A DNA stretch of 64,000 bases, taken from assembly GCF_020889685.1 (NCBI RefSeq), contig NZ_JACMYO010000012.1, positions 1-64,000 of the forward strand. Reading direction: 5' to 3'. Every line of letters starts with the position of its first letter. The stretch's first letter is position 1. Shown here piece by piece: positions 50,069-60,651 of the stretch. Source of the DNA: Bradyrhizobium oropedii (GTDB taxonomy: Bacteria > Pseudomonadota > Alphaproteobacteria > Rhizobiales > Xanthobacteraceae). The translations under genes were made by a program, and so were the position numbers. The notes below the pieces were generated by a model, which saw only the letters and a program-made list of their open reading frames with translations, searched no databases and was not told the DNA's origin.

Positions 50069-51667
50069 ATGTCGGTACGTTGGAGTTTGTTTGCGGCGAC
50101 GGCCGTCGCACTGGTTGCCCTTGCCTTGCCGGCATCGGCCCAGACGTTGAAGTATGCCAACCAGGGCGAGCTCAAGTCGCTGGATCCCTACACGTTGAAG
50201 GAAACCACGACGATCGCGCACCACGCCCACGTCTATGAGGGCCTCACCGCGCGCGACAAGGACCTCAAGATCATTCCGGCACTGGCGGAAAGCTGGGAGA
50301 CGCTGAGCCCGACCAAATGGCGCTTCCATCTGCGCAAGGGCGTGAAATTCCACAATGGCGACCCCTTCACCGCCGACGACGTGCTGTTTTCCGCGGACCG
50401 CGTCCGCGCCAAGGGCTCCAATTTCCTCAGCAACGTCCCGGCCGACGCCAAATTCACCAAGGTCGACGACTACACCGTCGACGTGACGCTGGACTCGCCC
50501 AATCCCATCCTGACCTCGCAATGGGATAGCTGGTACATCATGGACAAGAAGTGGTGCGAGGAGAACAACTCGGTCGCACCGACGCCGGCCTCCGCAACCA
50601 CGCCGAGCTACGCGGCGCTGCACGAGAACGGCACCGGCCCCTTCACGATCGAGAGCCATCAGCCCGGTGTGAAGACCGTGTTCAAGGCGTTTCCCGGCTA
50701 TTGGCGCAAGCCCGAGCATAATCTCAAGGAAATCATCTTCACCCCGATCGGCTCCGACGCCACGCGCGTCGCCGCGCTGCTCTCGGGCGAAGTCGATGTC
50801 ATCGAGCCGGTTCCGCTGCAGGACATCCAGCGCGTCAATTCCAGCGGCGTCGCCACCGTGATGACCGCGCCGGAGATCCGCACCATCTTCATCGGCATGG
50901 ATATGGCCCGCGACGAGCTGCTGTATTCCAACATCAAGGGCAAGAATCCGTTCAAGGACATCAGGGTCCGCGAAGCCTTCTACAAGACCATCGACGTCGA
51001 TCTGATCAAGACCCGCGTGATGCGCGGCATGTCGACGCCCTCGACCCTGATGATCGCCCCCGAACTCTATCCGCTGTCGAAGGAGTTCACCCGGCCGAAA
51101 CTCGATCCTGATGGCGCCAAGAAGCTGTTGGCCGACGCCGGCTATCCGAACGGCTTCGAAGTCACGATGGATTGCCCGAACGACCGCTACGTCAACGACG
51201 CCGCGATCTGCCAGGCGGTGGTCGGCATGCTGGCCCGCATCGGCGTCAAGGTGAACCTGCTGGCGCAGCCGAAGGCGCAGTATTTCGGCAAGGTGCTGAA
51301 GCCCGGCGGTTACCAGACCTCGTTCTTCATGCTGGGCTGGACCCCCGCGACATCAGACTCGCACAACGTGCTGCACGACATCCTCGGCTGCCGCGACGAT
51401 GCGAAGGATTCCACCCGGGGCGAGGCCAATCTCGGCGGCTATTGCAACAAGGAAGTCGACGCGCTCACCGACAAGGTCCTGGTCGAGAGCGACACGGCCA
51501 AGCGCGACCAGTTGATCAAGCAGGCCTACGAAATCGTCATCAAGGATTACGGCTACATTCCGCTGCATCAGCAACCGCTGGTGTGGGGCGTGTCGAAGAA
51601 AGTCAAATTGACCCAGCGCGCGGACAACCAGGTGCTGCTGTACTGGGCGACCAAACAGGGTGAATAG
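50069..51667 (+). CDS. Peptide-type ABC importer substrate-binding protein (DppA/OppA family)
   Basis: This 532-residue periplasmic binding protein has a Sec leader (MSVRWSLFAATAVALVALAL, then PASA|QT). The mature sequence has LKYANQGELKSLDPY at the start, LRKGVKFHNGDPFTADDVLFS and YWRKPEHNLKEIIF. These are signatures of the SBP_bac_5 family, which binds peptides, nickel or glutathione-like ligands. ATG 50069 is the start that gives the signal peptide. It heads the first importer operon and is followed by a 12-base-pair hairpin. Confidence 0.92.
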   Translation: MSVRWSLFAATAVALVALALPASAQTLKYANQGELKSLDPYTLKETTTIAHHAHVYEGLTARDKDLKIIPALAESWETLSPTKWRFHLRKGVKFHNGDPFTADDVLFSADRVRAKGSNFLSNVPADAKFTKVDDYTVDVTLDSPNPILTSQWDSWYIMDKKWCEENNSVAPTPASATTPSYAALHENGTGPFTIESHQPGVKTVFKAFPGYWRKPEHNLKEIIFTPIGSDATRVAALLSGEVDVIEPVPLQDIQRVNSSGVATVMTAPEIRTIFIGMDMARDELLYSNIKGKNPFKDIRVREAFYKTIDVDLIKTRVMRGMSTPSTLMIAPELYPLSKEFTRPKLDPDGAKKLLADAGYPNGFEVTMDCPNDRYVNDAAICQAVVGMLARIGVKVNLLAQPKAQYFGKVLKPGGYQTSFFMLGWTPATSDSHNVLHDILGCRDDAKDSTRGEANLGGYCNKEVDALTDKVLVESDTAKRDQLIKQAYEIVIKDYGYIPLHQQPLVWGVSKKVKLTQRADNQVLLYWATKQGE

Positions 51668-51683
51668 TGGCTATGGCGAATTG

Positions 51684-51711
51684 GGTCCCGGAAGCGCAGG
51701 CTTCCGGGACC
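51684..51711 (+). promoter_or_regulatory. Intercistronic stem-loop after the peptide-binding-protein gene
   Basis: A perfect 12-base-pair stem, GGTCCCGGAAGC (51684-51695) with GCTTCCGGGACC (51700-51711), encloses the loop GCAG. The following TCGCGTTTTCC holds only four Ts. It may partly terminate or stabilise the message, giving more binding protein than permease. Confidence 0.65.
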
Positions 51712-51770
51712 TCGCGTTTTCCGGTCGCGCAAAGCCGCGCGCCAATTGTCAAAAGCAGTGAAAGGTAGAG

Positions 51771-52751
51771 ATGCTCGCTTTCACTCTTCGCCGCTTCCTC
51801 CAGGCCATCGGCGTCATGCTCGCCGTCGGCATCATCGCGTTCGCGATGTTCCGCTTCGCCGGCGATCCGGTGAACCAGATCGTCTCGATCGACACCTCGG
51901 CGGCGGAACGCGCCTCGATCCGGCAGTCGCTCGGCCTCGACGATCCCGTGCTGGTGCAGTTCGGCCGCTACTTCATCAATGCGCTGCAGTTCAAGTTCGG
52001 CGTGTCCTACCAGTTCCGCCTGCCGGTCTCATCGCTGCTGGCGGAGCGCATGCCGGCGACGCTGGAGCTTGCGATCGTCGCCACCATCTTTGCGATGGTG
52101 GCCGGCATCCTGATGGGGGTCTATTCGGCGCTGCGCCGAGACACCATTCTCGCCAGATTATTCCAGGCGATATCACTGATCGGCATTTCGCTGCCGACCT
52201 TCCTGATCGGCATCCTACTGATCTATCTGTTCGCCGTGACCTTGGGCTGGCTGCCCTCCTTCGGCCGCGGCGACGTGGTGAAGCTCGGCTGGTGGTCGAC
52301 CGGGCTCCTCACCGTCTCCGGCTGGAAGGCGATCATCATGCCGGCGATCACGCTCGGGCTGTTCCAGATGACCCTGATCATGCGGCTGGTGCGCGCCGAA
52401 ATGCTGGAAGTGCTGCGCACCGACTATATCCGCTTTGCCCGCGCCCGCGGGCTGACCACGCGCGCGATCCATTTCGGCCACGCGCTGAAGAACACGCTGG
52501 TTCCGGTGATCACGGTGGCCGGCCTGCAGTTTGGCTCGGTTATTGCTTTCTCGATCATCACCGAAACCGTGTTCCAATGGCCGGGCATGGGGCTTCTGTT
52601 CGTGCAGGCCGTGCAGAATGTCGATATCCCGATCATGGCCGCGTATCTCCTGATGGTCTCGCTGATCTTCGTCACCATCAATCTCGTGGTCGACATCCTC
52701 TACACCGTGGTCGATCCGCGCTTGCGGTCGACCGTCGGCCGCGCGGCGTGA
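51771..52751 (+). CDS. Peptide-type ABC importer permease (DppB-like)
   Basis: This 326-residue inner-membrane permease has six membrane segments. LRRFLQAIGVMLAVGIIAFA at the N terminus and the coupling loop LRTDYIRFARARGLTTRAI are typical of DppB/GsiC. The ADPVNQIVSID-like extracytoplasmic segment after TM1 is also present. It begins 103 bases after the binding-protein gene, downstream of the hairpin. It forms the pore with the DppC-like subunit. Confidence 0.92.
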   Translation: MLAFTLRRFLQAIGVMLAVGIIAFAMFRFAGDPVNQIVSIDTSAAERASIRQSLGLDDPVLVQFGRYFINALQFKFGVSYQFRLPVSSLLAERMPATLELAIVATIFAMVAGILMGVYSALRRDTILARLFQAISLIGISLPTFLIGILLIYLFAVTLGWLPSFGRGDVVKLGWWSTGLLTVSGWKAIIMPAITLGLFQMTLIMRLVRAEMLEVLRTDYIRFARARGLTTRAIHFGHALKNTLVPVITVAGLQFGSVIAFSIITETVFQWPGMGLLFVQAVQNVDIPIMAAYLLMVSLIFVTINLVVDILYTVVDPRLRSTVGRAA

Positions 52752-52762
52752 GGGACCAAACC

Positions 52763-53722
52763 ATGTCCGACGCCGTCGTCCCCCATCGCACGCAAGACCA
52801 CCAGGCACCTGCCGGCTGGGTCAGGCGCGCGCTCGACAGCGACATCTTCTATTCGTTCCGCCGCTCCAGGCTGACGATGGTCGCAGCCTCCATCACGCTG
52901 CTGTTCTTCCTGCTGGCGATCTTTGCGTCATGGCTCGCGGTGCAGGATCCGTTCGATCCGGCGCAGCTGCAGCTGCTCAACTCGCGGATCGCGCCGCTGT
53001 GGACCGCCGATGGCCAGAGCCCGTTCCTGCTCGGCACCGACGAGCAGGGCCGCGACGTGCTCTCGGCGATCCTTTACGGCCTGCGCATCTCGCTTGCGGT
53101 CGGCATCGCAGGCGTGGTGTTCGCCGGCGCGCTCGGCATCACCCTTGGCCTGATCGCCGGCTATTTCGGCGGCGTGGTCGACACCGTGATCATGCGGATC
53201 GCCGACGTGCAGCTCACCTTCCCGGCGATCCTGATCGCGCTGCTGGTCAACGGCGTCGCCAAATCGCTGCTCGGCAACCGGCTCGACGAGATGAGCACGC
53301 TTGGCGTGCTCGTGATCGCGATCGGCCTCAGCTTCTGGGTGCAGTATGCCCGCACCGTGCGCGGCTCGGTCATGGTCGAGAAGAACAAGGACTATGTCGC
53401 TGCGGCGCAGTTGATCGGCCTGCCGGCGCCGAAGATCATGTTCCGCCACGTGCTGCCGAACACCATGGGACCGATCCTGGTGATCGCCACCATCAACCTC
53501 GCGCTCGCCATCATCACCGAGGCGACGCTGTCGTTCCTCGGCGCCGGCATGCCCGACACCATGCCGTCGCTCGGCACCCTGATCCGGATCGGCAACAACT
53601 ATCTGTTCGCCGGCGAATGGTGGATCGTCGCCTTCCCGGGCATTGCGCTCGCGGGCCTGATCCTCTCCATCAACCTGCTCGGCGACTGGCTGCGCGACGC
53701 ACTCAACCCGAAGCTCCGATGA
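52763..53722 (+). CDS. Peptide-type ABC importer permease (DppC-like)
   Basis: This 319-residue permease has a cytoplasmic N-terminal OppC_N segment, a first TM helix (MVAASITLLFFLLAIFASWL), and five further segments. The LGTDEQGRDVLSAILYG periplasmic motif and coupling loop AAAQLIGLPAPKIMFRHVLP are DppC signatures. ATG 52763 gives the normal length; a longer frame reaching back to 51746 overlaps dppB and is not used. It overlaps the first ATPase gene by four bases (ATGA). Confidence 0.92.
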   Translation: MSDAVVPHRTQDHQAPAGWVRRALDSDIFYSFRRSRLTMVAASITLLFFLLAIFASWLAVQDPFDPAQLQLLNSRIAPLWTADGQSPFLLGTDEQGRDVLSAILYGLRISLAVGIAGVVFAGALGITLGLIAGYFGGVVDTVIMRIADVQLTFPAILIALLVNGVAKSLLGNRLDEMSTLGVLVIAIGLSFWVQYARTVRGSVMVEKNKDYVAAAQLIGLPAPKIMFRHVLPNTMGPILVIATINLALAIITEATLSFLGAGMPDTMPSLGTLIRIGNNYLFAGEWWIVAFPGIALAGLILSINLLGDWLRDALNPKLR

Positions 53723-54702
53723 CCCAACCTGTTCTTTCCGTGCGTAACCTCGAGGTGGAATTCGTCACCCGCCGCGCCACCTTGCGCGCCATCAACGGCG
53801 TGTCGTTCGAGATCGCCAAGGGCGAGGTGCTCGGCGTGGTCGGCGAATCCGGCGCCGGCAAATCGGTCACGGGCCTTGCCGTGATCGGGCTGATCGATCC
53901 GCCCGGCCGCATCTCCGGCGGCGAGATCGAGCTGTCGGGCACGCGGATCGACCATCTTCCCCCGGAGGAGATCCGCCGCGTCAGGGGCAAGCGGATCGGC
54001 ATGATCTTCCAGGACCCGCTGACCAGCCTCAATCCGCTCTACCGGATCGGCGACCAGATCATCGAGACCATTCGCACCCACACCGACTTAAGCGAAAGCG
54101 CCGCACGCAGGCGCGCCATCGATCTATTGGCCGAGGTCGGCATTCCCGCGCCGGAGAAGCGCATCGACGGCTATCCGCATGAATTCTCCGGCGGCATGCG
54201 CCAGCGCGTCGTCATCGCGCTCGCGATCTGCGCCGAGCCGGAGTTGATCATCGCCGACGAGCCGACCACCGCGCTCGACGTCTCGGTGCAGGCGCAGATC
54301 ATCGCGCTGATCAAGCGGCTCGGGCGCGACCATGGCACCGCCGTGATGCTGGTGACCCACGACATGGGCGTGATCGCCGAGACCTGCGACCGCGTCGCGG
54401 TGATGTATTCGGGCCGCATCGCCGAGATCGGCCCGGTGCAGGAGGTGGTGCGCAATCCCTTGCATCCCTACGCCAAGGGCCTGATGGGCGCGATCCCGAC
54501 ACTCGCCGGCGAGGACAAGCGCCTGGTGCAGATTCCAGGCGCGATGCCGCGGCTGTCGGCAATCCCGCCAGGCTGCCCGTTCAATCCGCGCTGCGCGTTT
54601 GCGTTCGATCGCTGCTGCATCGAGCGGCCTGAGCCGATCCGGCAGGGCACGCAATCCGTCGCCTGCCATCTGTTCGAGCCCGCGAAGGAGACCGCGGCAT
54701 GA
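53719..54702 (+). CDS. Peptide-type ABC importer ATPase (DppD-like)
   Basis: This 327-residue ATPase has Walker A GESGAGKS, signature FSGGMRQRV and Walker [13 protein letters not shown]. The C-terminal oligopeptide-transporter tail has PPGCPFNPRCAFAFDRCC, a cysteine set that binds an iron-sulfur cluster in some homologues. The start is ATG 53719, overlapping dppC by four bases, and the stop overlaps the DppF-like gene by four. Translation of all three is probably coupled. Confidence 0.93.
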   Translation: MTQPVLSVRNLEVEFVTRRATLRAINGVSFEIAKGEVLGVVGESGAGKSVTGLAVIGLIDPPGRISGGEIELSGTRIDHLPPEEIRRVRGKRIGMIFQDPLTSLNPLYRIGDQIIETIRTHTDLSESAARRRAIDLLAEVGIPAPEKRIDGYPHEFSGGMRQRVVIALAICAEPELIIADEPTTALDVSVQAQIIALIKRLGRDHGTAVMLVTHDMGVIAETCDRVAVMYSGRIAEIGPVQEVVRNPLHPYAKGLMGAIPTLAGEDKRLVQIPGAMPRLSAIPPGCPFNPRCAFAFDRCCIERPEPIRQGTQSVACHLFEPAKETAA

Positions 54703-55694
54703 GCGGGACGTTGATCGAGGTCAGGAACCTGCGCCGCGTCTTCGACGTCTCGAAGCCATGGCTCAACCGCGTGCTCGAGGGTGGCCATCTCGAGCTTCTG
54801 AAAGCCGTCGACGGTGTCAGCTTCGACATCAAGCGCGGCGAGACCTTTGCGCTGGTCGGCGAATCCGGCTCCGGCAAGACCACCGTTGCGCGCATGGTCG
54901 TCGGCCTGCTGCCGCCGAGTTCGGGCGAAGTCATCATCGACGGCATCTCGATGACCGATCCGCGGCAGGGCCAGGCGCGCCGCCGGCTGCGCCGGCGCAT
55001 CCAGATGGTTTTTCAGGATCCCTATGCGAGCCTCAATCCGCGCTACCGGGTCGCCGCCATCGTCGCCGAGCCGATCCGCGCCTTCGACCTGATCCAGGGG
55101 GAGCGCGACATCAAGGCCCGGGTCGGCGAATTGCTTTCGCTGGTCGGCCTGCACCCCGACGACGGCCAAAAATTCCCGCACGAGTTTTCCGGCGGCCAGC
55201 GCCAGCGCATCGCGATCGCCCGCGCATTGGCGTCCGAAGCCGAGTTCATCGTCTGCGACGAGCCCACCTCGGCGCTCGACGTCTCCGTGCAGGCGCAGAT
55301 CCTCAATCTGATGCGCGACCTCCAGGACAAGTTCGGCCTGACCTATCTGTTCATCAGCCACAATCTGGCGGTTGTCCGCCACATGGCGACCAGGATCGGC
55401 GTGATGTATCTCGGCCGCATCGTCGAGATCGCCGAGGGCCGGAAACTGTTCGAGAACCCGAGGATGCCGTACACGAAGATGCTGCTCGGCGCGGTTCCGG
55501 ATCTTGCGATGTCCGGCCGCCAGCGCATCCCGGTCAAGGGCGAGATTCCCAACCCGATCGATCCGCCCTCAGGCTGTGCGTTCAACCCGCGCTGTCCCCT
55601 CGCCTTCGATCTCTGCCGCGAGAGGGCGCCGGAACTGATCGACGGCGTCGCCTGCCACGCGGTCAACAGCCCTGCCGCCGCCGTTCCGGCATGA
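54699..55694 (+). CDS. Peptide-type ABC importer ATPase (DppF-like)
   Basis: This 331-residue ATPase has Walker A GESGSGKT, signature [15 protein letters not shown] and Walker B FIVCDEPTSALD. Its tail has PSGCAFNPRCPLAFDLC. It pairs with the DppD-like subunit. The following 124 bases to the GGT gene hold no clear terminator, so the GGT gene may belong to the same transcript. Confidence 0.93.
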   Translation: MSGTLIEVRNLRRVFDVSKPWLNRVLEGGHLELLKAVDGVSFDIKRGETFALVGESGSGKTTVARMVVGLLPPSSGEVIIDGISMTDPRQGQARRRLRRRIQMVFQDPYASLNPRYRVAAIVAEPIRAFDLIQGERDIKARVGELLSLVGLHPDDGQKFPHEFSGGQRQRIAIARALASEAEFIVCDEPTSALDVSVQAQILNLMRDLQDKFGLTYLFISHNLAVVRHMATRIGVMYLGRIVEIAEGRKLFENPRMPYTKMLLGAVPDLAMSGRQRIPVKGEIPNPIDPPSGCAFNPRCPLAFDLCRERAPELIDGVACHAVNSPAAAVPA

Positions 55695-55818
55695 TCACGC
55701 GGATGGGAGCGGCCATGTCCACCAAGCGGTTGGCATACCAGCCCGGCTGTGATCAAGTGCGCGCGTGCAAGTCGCGCCAGAACAAATCGAAGAACAAACC
55801 GCCTAACGGTGAATCGCC

Positions 55819-57624
55819 ATGAGCAACGTCAATCCCGATCCATTCACCACAAGGCCCGAGATCGAAGGCACCTTCGGCGTCGTCACCTCGACGCACTGGA
55901 TCGCGACCGCGGTCGGCATGGCGACGCTGGAGAAGGGTGGCAACGCCTTTGATGCGGGGGTGGCAACTGCCTTCACGTTGCAGGTCGTCGAGCCGCATCT
56001 GAACGGCCCCGGCGGCGACGTGCCGATCATCGTGCACGACGTGAAGCGCGGCAAGACCGAGGTGATCTGCGGCCAGGGCCCGGCGCCCGCGAAGGCAACG
56101 ATCGCGCATTACCGCAGCGAGGGCCTCGAGATGGTGCCCGGCACCGGCCTGCTCGCCGCCTGCGTGCCCGGCACGTTCGAATCCTGGATGCTGCTCTTGC
56201 GCGACTACGGCACATTGAAGCTGCGCGACGTGCTGGAGCCCGCGATCGCCTATGCCCGCGACGGCTATCCGTTGGTCGAGCGTGCGTCAGCCACCGTCAA
56301 GACCGTCGAACAGCTTTTCCGGAAATACTGGACCACCTCGGCCGATGTCTATCTGCCCAACGGCGAGGTGCCGAAGCCCGGCACCATCTTCACCAACAAG
56401 AAGCTCGCGGAGACTTACACTCGTATCCTGACTGAAGCAGAGAGCGCCGGCGGCGACCGCGTGGCGCAGATCGAGCGCGCGCGGCAGGCGTGGTCGAAGG
56501 GCTTCGTCGCGGAAGCGATCGACAAGTTCTGCCGCACCCAGGAGGTGATGGACGTCTCCGGCTCGCCGCATCGCGGCGTGCTGTCGGCCGACGACATGGC
56601 GCGCTGGCAGCCGACCATCGAAGCGCCGCTGACCTATGACTACGGCCGCTACACCGTGCAGAAGGCCGGGGTCTGGAGCCAGGGTCCGGTGATGCTGCAG
56701 CAACTCGCGCTGCTGAAGGGCTTTGAGCTCGACGGGCTCGATCCCGCAGGCCCCGACTTCATCCATCTGCAGATCGAAGCCGCCAAGCTCGCTTATGCCG
56801 ATCGCGAGACGTTCTATGGCGACCCGAAATTCACGAACATCCCGATCGAGACGCTGCTGTCCGACACCTATAACAACGAACGGCGCAAGCTGATCTCAAG
56901 GGACAAGGCTTCGCTCGACTTCCGCCCCGGCTCGGTCGAAGGCTTCGGTGGTGTCGTCAAATTGCGACATGCCGAAGGGCATCGCGAAGCGGTCGGCGCC
57001 ATGGGCGCGGGTGAGCCGACCGTCGGCCGGTTCGGCGAGGTGCGCGGCGATACCGTGCATTTCGACATCATCGACAAGGCCGGCAACATGATCTCGGGGA
57101 CGCCGTCGGGCGGCTGGCTGCAATCTTCGCCGGTGATTCCCGAGCTCGGCTTCTGCCTCGGCAGCCGCGCCCAGATGTTCTGGCTGGAGGAGAACCACCC
57201 GGCCTCGCTGGCGCCGGGCAAACGGCCGCGCACCACGCTGTCGCCGACCATGGCGCTGCGCGACGGCGAGCCGTATCTCGCCTGGGGTTCGCCGGGCGGC
57301 GACCAGCAGGACCAGTGGATCACCCAGTTCTTCCTGCGCCACGTCCACGCCAAGCTCAATTTGCAGGAGGCAATCGACGCACCGGCCTGGCACTCCGAGC
57401 ATTTCCCGATCTCGTTCTGGCCACGCACCTCGCGGCCCGGCGTGCTGGTGCTGGAAAATCGCGTGCCGAAATCGACCATCGACGAATTGAAGCGCCGCGG
57501 CCATGTGGTCGAGGTTGGCCCCGATTGGTCGGAAGGCCGGCTCACCGCGGCCTCGAAGGTCGGCCCCCGCCGTCGCGCCGCCGCCAACCCGCGCGGCATG
57601 CAGGGCTACGCCGCAGGGCGCTAG
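55819..57624 (+). CDS. Gamma-glutamyltransferase family protein (YwrD-like)
   Basis: This 601-residue Ntn-hydrolase-fold enzyme hydrolyses or transfers gamma-glutamyl groups. The N-terminal TSTHWIATAVGMATLEKGGN and FTLQVVEPHLNGPGGDVP segments are typical. The expected autoprocessing and nucleophile residue is Thr412 in RGDTVHFDIIDKAG, giving subunits of about 411 and 190 residues. The final GSPGGDQQDQW motif matches YwrD-type members. Unlike GGT of E. coli, it has no signal peptide, so it is probably cytoplasmic. It lies between two peptide importers, suggesting a role on imported gamma-glutamyl compounds. Confidence 0.9.
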   Translation: MSNVNPDPFTTRPEIEGTFGVVTSTHWIATAVGMATLEKGGNAFDAGVATAFTLQVVEPHLNGPGGDVPIIVHDVKRGKTEVICGQGPAPAKATIAHYRSEGLEMVPGTGLLAACVPGTFESWMLLLRDYGTLKLRDVLEPAIAYARDGYPLVERASATVKTVEQLFRKYWTTSADVYLPNGEVPKPGTIFTNKKLAETYTRILTEAESAGGDRVAQIERARQAWSKGFVAEAIDKFCRTQEVMDVSGSPHRGVLSADDMARWQPTIEAPLTYDYGRYTVQKAGVWSQGPVMLQQLALLKGFELDGLDPAGPDFIHLQIEAAKLAYADRETFYGDPKFTNIPIETLLSDTYNNERRKLISRDKASLDFRPGSVEGFGGVVKLRHAEGHREAVGAMGAGEPTVGRFGEVRGDTVHFDIIDKAGNMISGTPSGGWLQSSPVIPELGFCLGSRAQMFWLEENHPASLAPGKRPRTTLSPTMALRDGEPYLAWGSPGGDQQDQWITQFFLRHVHAKLNLQEAIDAPAWHSEHFPISFWPRTSRPGVLVLENRVPKSTIDELKRRGHVVEVGPDWSEGRLTAASKVGPRRRAAANPRGMQGYAAGR

Positions 57625-57684
57625 CACAAGGTGATCGCCACAGCATGATGACGTCCGGTCGGATCGCGAAGCGAGCCTCAAACT

Positions 57685-57839
57685 CCACCTCGCCCCGCTT
57701 GCGGGGAGAGGTCGGATCGCATCGAAGATGCGATCCGGGTGAGGGGGAGTCTCCGCGAACTCGATTTTCATCATCTTCGCGGAACAAGCCCCTCACCCCA
57801 CCCCTCTCCCCGCAAAGAGCGGGGCGAGGGAGAAGAGAA
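57685..57839. repeat. Palindromic intergenic repeat, family B copy 3
   Basis: CACCTCGCCCCGCTTGCGGGG at the left pairs with CCCCGCAAAGAGCGGGGCGAGG at the right. The inner GGATCGCATCGAAGATGCGATCC hairpin lies at 57713-57735. The copy ends only a few bases before the DUF1028 start, and its GGGAGAAGAG tail may supply that gene's ribosome site. Confidence 0.75.
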
Positions 57840-57844
57840 GCGAG

Positions 57845-58551
57845 ATGACCTGGTCGATCGTCGCCCGCGACAGCGCCACCGGCCAGCTCGGCATCGCCGT
57901 CGCGACGCGGTTCTTCGCGGTTGGCGCTCTCGTGCCGCACATTGCACCTGGGATCGGCGCCGTTGCGACGCAGGCGCTGGTCAATCCCTATTACGGCATC
58001 GACGGCCTTGCGCTGCTGCGCGACGGCAAGAGCCCGCATGAGGTGGTCTCGGCGCTGCTCGCGCCTGACAACAGCCGCGACAGCCGGCAGGTGCATCTCA
58101 TGGACGCCAAGGGCCGGATCGCTGCCCACTCCGGCAAGGATTGCATCGACTGGTTCGGCCATATCGCCGGCGAAGGCTTTTCGATCGCCGGCAACATGCT
58201 GGCCGGACCTGCGGTGCTCGACGAGACCGCACGCGTCTATGAGGCGAACGAAACGCTGCCGTTCGCGGAACGGCTGATCAAGGCGATGCTCGCCGGCGAA
58301 GCGGCCGGCGGCGACAAGCGCGGCAAGCAGTCCGCGGCGCTTCTGATCCACGGCACCGAGGAATGGCCGGCGCTGGACCTGCGGGTCGACGACCATGCCG
58401 ATCCCCTGCGCGAGCTGGAGCGGCTGGAAGCGGTCAGCCGCGAGCACTGGGTGCCGTTCCGGGGCTTCATGCCGACCCGCGCCAACCCGGCCGGAATCAG
58501 CGATCGCGCCAGGATCGAGGCCGGCATCGCAGCGGCAACCAAGAGCGGCGA

Positions 58552-58555
<4 letters not shown>
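57845..58555 (+). CDS. DUF1028 domain-containing protein (Ntn-hydrolase-like)
   Basis: This 236-residue protein begins MTWSIVARDSATGQLGIAVA, followed by GAVATQALVNPYYG and GMLAGPAVLDET. DUF1028 is placed in the Ntn-hydrolase clan. If the initiator Met is removed, Thr2 would be the natural N-terminal nucleophile (inference). A second nearby Ntn-type enzyme, the GGT-like protein, lies upstream. The stop overlaps the following ATPase gene by four bases (ATGA). Biochemical function is unknown. Confidence 0.85.
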
Positions 58556-59537
<982 letters not shown>

Positions 59538-59541
<4 letters not shown>

Positions 59542-60626
59542 CTGTTCTGCTCGAGGTCGAAGGGCTGGTGAAGCATTTCGTCGCCGAACGCTCGCTGTTC
59601 GGCCGGCCGACCGCCCATGTGAAGGCCGTCGACGGCGTCAGCTTCACGGTCGAGGCCGGCAAGACGCTGGCGCTGGTCGGCGAATCCGGCTGCGGCAAAT
59701 CCACCGCCAGCCGCCTGGTGCTGCGGCTGATCGAGCCGGATGCCGGACGGATCCGCTTCGAGGGCCGCGACCTCGGCACGCTCAATGCCGAGCAATTGCG
59801 CGCGTTCCGCCGCGATGCGCAGCTGATCTTCCAGGACCCCTATGCGTCGCTCAACCCGCGCATGACGGTGAGCCAGATCCTGACCGAGCCGCTGGCGCTG
59901 CACAATCTCGTCCCGGCGGCGGCCCGCCGCGAACGCGTCGAGGAGCTGTTGCGTCTGGTCGGGCTCGAGCCGCGCTTCGCGCGCCGCTATCCGCATGAAT
60001 TCTCCGGCGGCCAGCGCCAGCGCATCGCGATTGCGCGCGCCCTTGCGGTCGAGCCGAAGCTGATCATCTGCGACGAGCCGGTGTCGGCGCTCGACGTCTC
60101 GATCCGATCCCAGATCCTGAATTTGCTGCGTGACCTGCAGGATCGCCTGAAGCTCGCTTACATCTTCGTCTCGCACGATCTCGCCGTGGTGAAGCACATC
60201 GCCGACCGCGTCGCCGTGATGAATCTCGGCACCATCGTCGAGACCGCGGATGCACAGGCGCTGTTCACCGCGCCGCGCCATCCCTATAGCCGCGCATTGC
60301 TGTCGGCGATCCCGGTGCCGAAGCCGCGCGCCAAACGCAGCCGCATCGTGCTGGAGGGCGAGTTGCCGAGCGCGCTCAATCCGCCCTCCGGCTGTCGCTT
60401 CCATACCCGCTGCCCCTATGTGATCGCGCGCTGCCGCAGCGAAGTGCCGCAGTTGCGCGAAGATGGCACCGGATATGCAACGGCCTGTCACCGGACGGGC
60501 GAGCTGCCCGGCGCGGAGGCGATCGTGCCGTCCGATGGCGGATTCTCGCCGACGCTGGAAAAGCTGGTGGCGGCGTTCAATGCGGCGGAAGCCTCGGGAC
60601 GGCCCGGGGTTATTCGTAGGGAATAA
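59538..60626 (+). CDS. Peptide-type ABC importer ATPase, second system (DppF-like)
   Basis: This 362-residue ATPase has Walker [10 protein letters not shown], signature [15 protein letters not shown] and Walker [13 protein letters not shown]. The tail has [18 protein letters not shown] and is longer than in the first system's partner. It overlaps the upstream ATPase gene by four bases. The binding-protein gene follows after 25 bases. Confidence 0.93.
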
Positions 60627-60651
60627 AGGCGTAGCGGATAAGGGGTTGGCG

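Noticed and set aside
51746..52762. Extension of the DppC-like protein upstream to 51746.
   Set aside because: The extension overlaps the whole DppB-like gene and is Arg/His-rich with no homology; the true protein starts at ATG 52763.
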